Shown in pieces: positions 26,723 through 36,100 of a DNA stretch of 46,374 nucleotides. Origin of the DNA: Clostridiales bacterium. GTDB lineage: Bacteria; Bacillota; Clostridia; Christensenellales; UBA1242. The stretch spans positions 1-46,374 of the forward strand of contig SVIU01000006.1 in the NCBI GenBank assembly GCA_015069335.1, written 5' to 3'. The notes beneath the pieces were generated by a model. That model did no database searches and had not been told where the DNA came from. It saw nothing but the letters and a program-made list of their open reading frames with translations. Position 1 is the stretch's first letter; each line of letters opens with the position of its first letter. The position numbers were made by a program, and so were the translations under genes.

Positions 26723-26777
26723 CCACAACATATTGTGTGTTTTCTGCAAAAATGCAAAAAATAACAATATATTGTTA
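26723..26777 (+). promoter_or_regulatory. Two putative NrdR-box-like palindromes upstream of nrdD
   Basis: ccacaacatattgtgt (26723-26738) and taacaatatattgtta (26762-26777). Confidence 0.5.
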
Positions 26778-26800
26778 AAACATTAAAAAAGGGAGAAGTT

Positions 26801-28975
26801 ATGTTAAAAGTAATAAAAAAAGACGGAACAAAAGAACATTTTAATGTCGAAAAGGTTGTTGTTGCAATTCAAAAAAGTGCCGCTCGCGCTTTGGTTATTT
26901 TATCTGAATATGAAATAGAAAAAGTTAGAAAGTTTGTAACCGAAAAAGCAGAGCATATGGCAGTGCCAATTGAGGGTAAAGATTTAAAACTTATAGACAT
27001 TCCAACAATGCACTTTATTGTTGAACAAGCCCTTAATTCAATCAATAGAGATGTTGCTGAAAGTTATAGAAACTACCGCAACTATAAACAAGACTTTTCT
27101 AGAATGATCGACAACGTTTACAAAAAAGTTCAATCTATTGACTTTATTGGTGACCGTAGCAATGCAAACACCGATAGTACTTTGGTTTCAACAAAAAGAT
27201 GTCTTGGTTGGAACGAGCTTAATGGTGAGTTCTATAAAAAGTTCTTCCTTAACGGCGAAGAGCGTCAAGCCATGAAAGATGGCTACATTTACATTCACGA
27301 CAGAAGTGCAAGACTAGACACCTACAACTGTTGTCTATTTGACGTTGCAACTGTTTTTGCGGGAGGTTTTGAACTTGGCAACATAAAATATTCCGAGCCA
27401 ACAACACTTGCTATTGCTTTTAACGTTTTGGGTGATGTTATTATGGCAAGTGCCAGCCAACAATATGGCGGTTGGACAGCACCAGAAATGGACAAAATTT
27501 TGGAGCCATACGCAATCAAAAGTTATAACAAATTTATAGAAGAATATAGGGGAATTGTAGAGGGTTTAGAAAACTTCCAAATGAGCAAAGAAGAATTTGA
27601 CAAAAAAGCTGACGAATACGCTACCAACAAAGTTCGCAGAGATTTTGAGCAAGGCTTCCAAGCCCTAGAATACAAACTTAACACAGTTGGCTCATCTCGT
27701 GGTGATTATCCTTTTGTTACATTTACTTTTGGCTTGGGACAAACCAAATTTCAAAAAATGGCAACAATTGCAATGTTAAAAGTTAGAAAAGGTGGTCAAG
27801 GCGCGCCAGGCTTTAAAAAAGCAGTGTTATTCCCAAAACTTGTGTTCTTATATGACGAAAATATTCACGGCGCAGGCAAGTGTTGTGAAGATTTGTTTGA
27901 CGCAGCAATTGATTGCTCATCAAAAGCACAATATCCAGATTATTTAAGTATGAGTGGCGAAGGCTATATTGCATCAATGTACAAACAATATGGCACACCA
28001 ATCTCTCCAATGGGATGTAGAGCATTCCTTAGTCCATATTGGGAAAAGGGTGGTCAACACAAAGCCGGCGAAGACGACAAACCAGTTTTTGTTGGAAGAT
28101 TTAACGGCGGAGCAATCAGTTTGCACTTGCCAATGATATATATGAAAGCAAAAACCGAAGGCAAGGATTTTTATGAGGTGTATAAACATTATTTAGAAAT
28201 GATAAGACACTTACACATAAAAACAAAAGATTATTTATCAAAAATAAAAGCATCAAAATCACCACTTGCCTTTATGGAGGGTGGATTATACAAAGGCTTT
28301 TTAAAACCAGATGAACCAATTAGACCATTATTAGATTATGCAACATTTAGTTTTGGCTATACCGCTTTAAATGAACTTCAAATGTTGCATAACGGAAAAT
28401 CAATAATCGAAGACGGCAGTTTTGCCCTAGAAGTTATGCAATATTTAAACGATTATGTTGCAAAAATCAAAGAAGAAGACGGCATTTTGTATGCAATTTA
28501 CGGCACTCCAGCCGAAAGCTTAATTTCACTCCAAGTACAACAATTCAGAGATAAATACGGCGTTATTGCAGGCGTTAGCGACAAAGATTATTTCACAAAC
28601 AGCTTCCACTGTGGCGTTTGGGAAGATATTTCACCAATTGAAAAACAAGACTACGAAAAACGCTTTTGGGAACTTTCAAACGGTGGAAAAATCACTTACA
28701 CTCGTTATCCAATTGACTATAATATTGAAGCGTTTAAAACTGTTGTTCGCCGTGGCATGAAAATGGGCTTTTATCAAGGCATCAATATGGAAAAATGTTA
28801 TTGCGAAGATTGTGGCTATGAACAATTAGAAATGAATACTTGTCCAAAATGTGGCAGTGAAAACATAACCGAAGTAGACAGAGTTTGCGGTTATCTTGGC
28901 TATTCAAGAGTAAACGGCAGAAGTTTCATAAACGACGGCAAACTTGCCGAAATTAAAGATAGAAAATCAATGTAG
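26801..28975 (+). CDS. nrdD: Anaerobic ribonucleoside-triphosphate reductase
   Basis: N-terminal ATP-cone, CxxC...CPKCG zinc site, glycyl radical region RVCGYLGYSRVN. Confidence 0.96.
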   Translation: MLKVIKKDGTKEHFNVEKVVVAIQKSAARALVILSEYEIEKVRKFVTEKAEHMAVPIEGKDLKLIDIPTMHFIVEQALNSINRDVAESYRNYRNYKQDFSRMIDNVYKKVQSIDFIGDRSNANTDSTLVSTKRCLGWNELNGEFYKKFFLNGEERQAMKDGYIYIHDRSARLDTYNCCLFDVATVFAGGFELGNIKYSEPTTLAIAFNVLGDVIMASASQQYGGWTAPEMDKILEPYAIKSYNKFIEEYRGIVEGLENFQMSKEEFDKKADEYATNKVRRDFEQGFQALEYKLNTVGSSRGDYPFVTFTFGLGQTKFQKMATIAMLKVRKGGQGAPGFKKAVLFPKLVFLYDENIHGAGKCCEDLFDAAIDCSSKAQYPDYLSMSGEGYIASMYKQYGTPISPMGCRAFLSPYWEKGGQHKAGEDDKPVFVGRFNGGAISLHLPMIYMKAKTEGKDFYEVYKHYLEMIRHLHIKTKDYLSKIKASKSPLAFMEGGLYKGFLKPDEPIRPLLDYATFSFGYTALNELQMLHNGKSIIEDGSFALEVMQYLNDYVAKIKEEDGILYAIYGTPAESLISLQVQQFRDKYGVIAGVSDKDYFTNSFHCGVWEDISPIEKQDYEKRFWELSNGGKITYTRYPIDYNIEAFKTVVRRGMKMGFYQGINMEKCYCEDCGYEQLEMNTCPKCGSENITEVDRVCGYLGYSRVNGRSFINDGKLAEIKDRKSM

Positions 28976-28984
28976 GAGCAAAAG

Positions 28985-29527
28985 ATGAATTATCATAATA
29001 TAACAAAAACAGACTTAAAAAACGGCGATGGCTTGAGAGTTGTTTTGTGGGTGTCAGGTTGTAACCACCAATGCAAAGATTGCCAAAATCCAGAAACATG
29101 GGATGAGTGCGGTGGCTTACCATTTGACGACTACGCAAAACAAGAAATTTTTGACGAACTAGAAAAAGACTATATTGCAGGCATAACCTTTAGTGGTGGA
29201 GATCCAATTTTTCCAACCAATCGTAAAGTGGTTGGTGAACTTATGGAAGAAATTCATAAACTTTATCCCACCAAAACAATTTGGTGCTACACTGGTTACA
29301 CCTTTGAACAAATTAAAGACTTGCCATTTTTAAAATATATCGACGTTTTGGTTGACGGACCATATATTCCAGCATTAAAAGAACTAAAACTAAAATGGAA
29401 AGGCTCATCAAATCAAAGAGTAATTTTGTGTAAACAATCACTCAAGGAAAATAAACTTATCATCCGAGATGATGACGATACACAAAAGTGCATAACCGAT
29501 TGGAAAACTTGTGGTTGTGGAAAATAA
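28985..29527 (+). CDS. nrdG: Anaerobic ribonucleotide reductase activating protein (radical SAM)
   Basis: WVSGCNHQCKDCQNPETWD (CxxxCxxC), GITFSGGDP. Confidence 0.95.
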   Translation: MNYHNITKTDLKNGDGLRVVLWVSGCNHQCKDCQNPETWDECGGLPFDDYAKQEIFDELEKDYIAGITFSGGDPIFPTNRKVVGELMEEIHKLYPTKTIWCYTGYTFEQIKDLPFLKYIDVLVDGPYIPALKELKLKWKGSSNQRVILCKQSLKENKLIIRDDDDTQKCITDWKTCGCGK

Positions 29528-29537
29528 AGGCTCGTTC

Positions 29538-29640
29538 GTTGTGATTTGAATAATGTTTACTAAAATTGCGATAGTCAAAATGTGACATTCGTCTCATCGA
29601 CATATCGCAAAAGTTGTTCACATTTAATTCAAATCATAAC
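29538..29640. repeat. Long nested imperfect inverted repeat downstream of nrdG
   Basis: gttgtgatttgaataatgt / acatttaattcaaatcataac enclosing ttgcgata / tatcgcaa. Confidence 0.75.
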
Positions 29641-29771
29641 TTCACTCGCCGGACTTAAGAGGCCGGATAAAAATCCAATTTTAAATATGTTAATTTTTTT
29701 GAGATAAAATTATCTTAAAAAAGACTAGCATATTTTTTTATTTTTTTGTACAATAAGGTTAGGAGATATTT

Positions 29772-30098
29772 ATGACAAAAGAAGAAAGGTTAAAAGTTTA
29801 CAAAGAGGCAGAAGAATTGTGGGGTTTAATAGCACAATATGACCAAGCCATAGAAGAAATGGGTGAGCTTATTGTTGCTATTAACAAATATAAAAGAAAA
29901 TGCCTATATGGTGAATATAAAGAAAACAAAAAAGTAGAAGACAATTTGGTTGAGGAAATTGCAGACGTAAAAATGTGTCTTGAACAACTTGAAGATTTTG
30001 TTGGAAGCGAAAAAGTAAATGCAATTTTTGATGTAAAAATGCAAAAATTACAAGAACAAATTAAATATATGAGAGAATTAAAAAATAATAAAAATTAA
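29772..30098 (+). CDS. MazG-like nucleotide pyrophosphohydrolase
   Basis: QAIEEMGELIVAINKYKR...VEEIADVKMCLEQLE. Confidence 0.7.
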   Translation: MTKEERLKVYKEAEELWGLIAQYDQAIEEMGELIVAINKYKRKCLYGEYKENKKVEDNLVEEIADVKMCLEQLEDFVGSEKVNAIFDVKMQKLQEQIKYMRELKNNKN

Positions 30099-30229
30099 TT
30101 ATAAAATTCAAATATTAATAAATTAAATTATATATTTTATTTACAATTAATTACATAATAAATTAAAAATAATTATTATATTTTTTTAAATATTATTTTA
30201 ATTAAATATCTTTAAAATAAAGGAAAAAT

Positions 30230-31390
30230 ATGAAAAAAGTTTGTATTTTAGGTGGTGGTGCAAGCAGTTTATTTTGTGCCTTAAATATTAATGAAAATAT
30301 TGATGTAACAATATTTGAAAAAAATGATAAAATAGGCAAAAAAATATTAGCCACCGGCAACGGCAGATGCAATTTAACAAATTTAAATATAGACAAAAAT
30401 AGTTACAATCAAGACATTACAAATTTCTTAAAAAAATTTAATGTTGAACAAACTATTGCTTTTTTCAAGTCTTTGGGTCTTGCAACTTATGCTGATGAAA
30501 TGGGTAGGGTTTATCCAATTTCAAATTCGGCAACCAGCGTGCTTGACGTGTTAAAAAATGCAATTGCCTCAAAACCAAACATTCATATTGTTAGCGGTAA
30601 GACAGTAAAAGACATTTCCAAAAACAGTGACCAATATGTTATCACCTTTGAAGACAATTCAACCTGCAATTTTCAAAATGTGATTGTTGCGCTTGGCAAC
30701 GAAATCAATTTGCAAATGTTTGACAAATTGGGCGTTCAAACCAAAAAGTTTACCCCAAGCCTTTGCGCAATCAAAACACAAAAGCAAAACAAACTTGCTG
30801 GCATAAGACTTAGCGATGTAAAGGTGAGTTGCATGCTAAATAATTACGCCTTTGAAGAAGTTGGTGAGGTGCTGTTTAGAGAAGACGGCTTAAGTGGAAT
30901 TGTAATTTTCAATCTATCATCATTTATGGCAAGAAGTGGCAGTTTTGAAAATTATCAAATATGCATTGACCTTTTGCCAAAAATTAGTTTGGAAGAATTA
31001 AACAAAATGTTGCTTGAAAGAAAATCAGCTTTTGCAAAAAGTAGCATTTCTGAATTTTTAACCGGAATATTTGTAAAAGCAATAAACTTAAACTTGTTCG
31101 AAAGGTTAAATATTGGCGCAGACAAAAAAGTTGGCTCGCTTGCAGACGGGCAAATTTTCGAACTTGCAAAAACAATAAAAAATTTAACATTTGTTTCAAC
31201 TGGCAATTTAAACAACAATCAAGTGTGTTGTGGTGGCGTTTGCTTAAATCAATTAGACCAAACTTTGCAATGCAAAAATCACAAGGGCTTGTATTTCATT
31301 GGCGAAGCAGTCGACATTGACGGCGTTTGCGGTGGCTACAACTTGCAATGGGCTTGGACAAGCGGTGCAATAGTGGGGCAAAGCCTATGA
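30230..31390 (+). CDS. NAD(P)/FAD-dependent oxidoreductase (HI0933/BaiN-like family)
   Basis: VCILGGGASSLFCALNI; GKKILATGNGRCNLTN; C-terminal GEAVDIDGVCGGYNLQWAWTSGAIVG. Confidence 0.9.
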   Translation: MKKVCILGGGASSLFCALNINENIDVTIFEKNDKIGKKILATGNGRCNLTNLNIDKNSYNQDITNFLKKFNVEQTIAFFKSLGLATYADEMGRVYPISNSATSVLDVLKNAIASKPNIHIVSGKTVKDISKNSDQYVITFEDNSTCNFQNVIVALGNEINLQMFDKLGVQTKKFTPSLCAIKTQKQNKLAGIRLSDVKVSCMLNNYAFEEVGEVLFREDGLSGIVIFNLSSFMARSGSFENYQICIDLLPKISLEELNKMLLERKSAFAKSSISEFLTGIFVKAINLNLFERLNIGADKKVGSLADGQIFELAKTIKNLTFVSTGNLNNNQVCCGGVCLNQLDQTLQCKNHKGLYFIGEAVDIDGVCGGYNLQWAWTSGAIVGQSL

Positions 31391-32997
31391 AATTAATAAC
31401 CGAACTAAAGTTAAATTTAAACTATAATCAAGACGATATTTATAGTGCCATTTGCAAAAAAACAAAACTTAACAAAAAAGATATTCACAGCTTTGAAATA
31501 ATCAAACTCGGCATTGATGCAAGAAAAAAACCAGATGTGAAATATGTGCTTAATGTTGCCATATCAGTTGATAAAAAATGTGAGGCAAAACTAAAAAATT
31601 TTGAAGACATAATCCCTGACCATGCTGGCTTGCAATATGATAAGTCCAGCACAAATATACCATCGCCCGTTGTGGTTGGCTTTGGCCCAAGTGGGATGTT
31701 TTGCGCTCTTGCGCTTGCAATGGCGGGCCTTAAACCAATTGTGTTAGAACAAGGCAAAGCAGTTGACGAAAGAATAAAAGACATAGAAAGCTTTTGGAAA
31801 AATGGCATATTAAACGAGCGGTCAAATGTGCAATTTGGCGAAGGTGGGGCAGGTACATTTAGCGATGGCAAACTAAACACAACACTTAACAACCCTTATT
31901 GCAAAAAGGTTGTAAATGAGTTTATTTTAAACGGCGCACCAAAAGAAATCTATTATAAAAACAAAGCCCATATTGGCACAGACAACTTGCGTAATATTGT
32001 CAAAAATATTCGCAATAAAATCATATCTCTTGGCGGTCAAGTTTTGTTTAATGCAAAGTTTGAAGGCTTTGAAACAAAAGACAATCAAATTCAAAGTGTC
32101 AAATATTTTGACATAGCAACCAACCAATTAAAAACTCTTAAAACCAACAATTTGATTTTGGCAATAGGGCATAGTGCAATAAAAACTTTTGAATATCTAA
32201 AGTATCAAAACGTGCAAATGCGGCATAAACCTTTTGCCATGGGCGTTCGCATTCAACACCCGCAACCCCTTATCAATAAAGCACAATATGGCATTGAAAA
32301 CAGCCCATATTTGCCAAGCGCGGACTATAAAATTGTCGAACATTTGCCAAGTGGTAGAAATGTTTTCTCGTTTTGTATGTGTCCGGGTGGCGAAATTGTT
32401 GCTTCAAGCAGTGAAAACGGCACAATTGTAACAAACGGAATGAGCAACTTTGCTCGTGATGGCAAGTTTGCCAATTCAGCTTTACTTGTTAACGTAGAAC
32501 CAAGCGATTTTGACGGCGAAGACGTTTTGGCTGGCTTATATTATCAGCGTAAATTTGAAAAACTCGCCTACGAAATAGCCGGTAAAAACTACAATGCTCC
32601 AGCAACCACAGTTGGCGACTTTTTAAACAAGGAAAATTCTCAAACAGCAAACGACTTTGAACATAAAAATGCTTTTGTAAACAAACAATCCACCTACAAA
32701 CCAGCAGTAACCTTTTGCGACATTTCAAAATGCTTGCCAAATTTTGCAACAGACAGCCTAAAACAAGCCTTGCCACTTTTTGATAAAAAAATCAAAGGCT
32801 TTGCAAATGCTAATAACATTTTAATTGCTCCAGAAACTAGGTCAAGTTGCCCAATTCAGTTCATAAGGAGCGAAAATTATGAATGTACATATAACGGACT
32901 TTTTGCTTGTGGCGAGGGAGCTGGCTATGCTGGTGGCATAATCAGTAGTGCAGTAGATGGCGTAAAATGTGCCGAAAAAATTATCAAAAGAGCGTAA
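31387..32997 (+). CDS. FAD-dependent dehydrogenase, COG2509-like
   Basis: VVGFGPSGMFCALALAMAGLKPIVLEQG; start set at 31387 (ATGA overlap with previous stop). Confidence 0.85.
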   Translation: MKLITELKLNLNYNQDDIYSAICKKTKLNKKDIHSFEIIKLGIDARKKPDVKYVLNVAISVDKKCEAKLKNFEDIIPDHAGLQYDKSSTNIPSPVVVGFGPSGMFCALALAMAGLKPIVLEQGKAVDERIKDIESFWKNGILNERSNVQFGEGGAGTFSDGKLNTTLNNPYCKKVVNEFILNGAPKEIYYKNKAHIGTDNLRNIVKNIRNKIISLGGQVLFNAKFEGFETKDNQIQSVKYFDIATNQLKTLKTNNLILAIGHSAIKTFEYLKYQNVQMRHKPFAMGVRIQHPQPLINKAQYGIENSPYLPSADYKIVEHLPSGRNVFSFCMCPGGEIVASSSENGTIVTNGMSNFARDGKFANSALLVNVEPSDFDGEDVLAGLYYQRKFEKLAYEIAGKNYNAPATTVGDFLNKENSQTANDFEHKNAFVNKQSTYKPAVTFCDISKCLPNFATDSLKQALPLFDKKIKGFANANNILIAPETRSSCPIQFIRSENYECTYNGLFACGEGAGYAGGIISSAVDGVKCAEKIIKRA

Positions 32998-33010
32998 GGC
33001 TCTTTTTTTT
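32987..33010 (+). terminator. Short rho-independent terminator overlapping the stop
   Basis: aagagc-gtaag-gctctttttttt. Confidence 0.65.
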
Positions 33011-33171
33011 AATTAATAAATTAATTAATTTATAGGGCTAATTTTGTTGTTATTATTAAAAATATGTTATATAATAAAAACAAATAGTGTGATGTATTCT
33101 TAATATTTGCTTGTCGTTTTGTAAACACTAAAGTCATAAAATTAATTTATTTAAATTAATGGAGATATCAA

Positions 33172-36100
33172 ATGAAGAAAAACAATTTATTCAAAATTAT
33201 ATGCTTTTTACTTTTGCTTTGTGTAGGGGCATCTTTTTGCATTTTTACTCAAAACACAGCAGTAGCCCAGCAAACTTTAAACCATAACCCAAGGAATTTT
33301 GGCTATGTTTTTGATGAGCAACAAATTCAACCATCTCAAAATTATGCTACAACAAACCAAACTTACACTGCACAAGAAACAACAATTCCCCAAGTTTATT
33401 CTTTAAGAGATGACTATGTGTTATACACTCAAAATCAAAATGCTTACGGTTTGTGTTGGGCATATACGGGCAATATGGTTGTTACTTCAACAGTTATGAA
33501 GGCAACAAATGAGTACATTGATTTCTCCGAAGCGTGGATTTCTACATTAAGTAGCAAGGAGTACAGCAATTTATATGGCGACGGTGGCCATTTTGGTATG
33601 TATGAAGCTCTCTTAAAAGAGTATGGTCTTGTTGCCGAATGTGATATGCCAAATGATGATATGTATTTTCAAACAAAAGATAGTGTTAATACATATTATG
33701 AAAAATTTAACAAATATTCAAGGATGGATATCTCAAACAATTTAACCGAAGTTGCTTTTAGTACTTCTTCCAGCAGAGATTCAATCAAGCAACACATTAT
33801 GAACCATGGTGCAGTTGGTTTATCGGCAAGATGGGAGGGTAATCAAAATGTTGCCGATACAAAAGTAGTTTCTTTAACCAATTATGACAAGGTTGAATAC
33901 AAAATTCCAAACATCAAACAAAAATATCTTTCAACATCGAATACTGATGATGATAAGTATATAGCCGGTCATGCAATAACCATCATTGGTTGGGATGACA
34001 ACATCACTGCTGACGGTTATACTGGTGCTTGGATAATCTTAAACTCTTGGGGCGATGCTAATTTTGGCAACAATGGCGTTGGTTATGTGTGGTATGATGA
34101 TACTGACATCGACATGTTTGCCGGTTATACTTATAATAATTCACCCAACAACAAATACTTAGACACAATTGTAGACGGCGGACACACTTATACAACCGAT
34201 TTAACTGGCGATTATTATCACAAAAGCGGTGAATTATCACAAAGTGAAACCCGTCAAAAAAACATATATTTTGTAGATGATATCGACATCACTTATGGCT
34301 ATAATTTGCAAGCAGGTGCAACTTATGTAGAAACAAATTTCTACTATGGAAATGCTAATGTAACAAATCTTGCAACTATTACATGTGGTGAAAAAGCAGG
34401 CTATTCCGGAATAATAAATGTTAAGGCAAACAACTTGCAAGCGGGGCCATACAAAGTTGTTGTAACATATAAGGATTCTTCAGGTAATGTGCAACAACAT
34501 ACAAATCACATTTATGTTATGAATGGTTGTGAAATTGGATACATCCAAGCACATTTAAAAGACTCAAGCAATGTTTCTAAAGCAGCAACAAATTCATACA
34601 ACCAAAACAATGGTTTATATTTCAACTTCAACTCTTACAACAAACAAAACAAAGACATCACATTATTTGTTGATAAAGCGGCGACATACATACCTGGTTT
34701 TGTTTTAATTCCAACAGCATACTCAAATTTAACTGATATGGATGTTGAAATAACGGTTATGGGAACGTCTAAAACAGCCACAGTTTATACAAATGATAAA
34801 ATAAAAATAGTGTGTGCTGACAATCTTGAAGGAATGTTATCATTAGCATTGTCTATGGTTCCTGCAAATACAACCGTACCAGTAATTGTCACCCTTAAAA
34901 GCTCAGTAGGAACACAAACTTTTAATGTAAATATGGTTGTAGTTGATTCAAGCAAAACTGTTACAAAAGTTTTCTATGACCTAAACGGTGGCACTCAAGC
35001 CTCTAGCAATTTAGACAAAATTGCAATTGCTAGTGGTGAAACTCATCAATTGCAAAATCCAACCAAAGTTGGACATGAGTTTGCTGGGTGGTATTATGAT
35101 GCTGCGTTTGAAAACAAACTTACAGACAACAAAATTGCATTTAATAAAACAATAGATGTTGGTGCGGATTACACCAAACAACAAATAGGTACTAGCATAT
35201 TCTATACTGGAATAAATATATATTCTGCAGCAGCATCAGTAATAGATAACTATTATTATTCAAATAGATATGTGAATGTTTATGCAAAATGGACACCTAT
35301 TGATTTTAAAATTGAAAGCAGTGTTACAAGCTGTGACACAGGAGTGGACTTTACATTAACTGTTAAGAATGATAATAACGAAAACATCACAGTTGAGTGG
35401 TTTAGAAGTTTAAATGGGGCTGCAGCAACAAAACTTGCAGATACGGGCGAAACAATAACTCAAAATCTTTCAACAAGTGGAACATATGAATATTATGCAA
35501 TTGTTACAATAGACGGTGAAACAATAACAACCAGCAGAATTACAGTGGTTGTTGTTGACGGCATAAAAAATTTGCAATATCAAAATCACATGCTAACATG
35601 GGATAGCATAACCGACGGAAGATATGAAGTAAAAATTTATCAAGGTAATCTTGGTTTAGGAATTTACAAAACAACAAAATTGCTTACTCAAAACCAAATA
35701 AATCTTTTTGACGCTGTAAAAGATTATGGTTTGGGTTCATATTATGCCGAAGTTAAAAACTATGTTGGTGATGGGGCAGATAGAGTTTATTCTAGCTTGG
35801 TTCAATCGTCTCTAGTATCTCTATATCAAATAACTTTTGATGGAAATGAGCAAACAAGTCAAACATTTAACAGTATGATTGTTGACAATTATACAACCAT
35901 TTTAACAACCAACATGCCAATTCCAGATGATATTGATGGTTACAAATTTATGGGCTGGGCTTATGATGCTGAAGGTAATGATTTATTTGAATCTGAAATA
36001 TTAACTCAAAGCATAACACTTTATGCAAAATGGTCGCAGTTGGCAGTTGTAATTGATGAAAACAACAACAAAACTTCTGGCGAAGTTGGCTCAACTTTTG

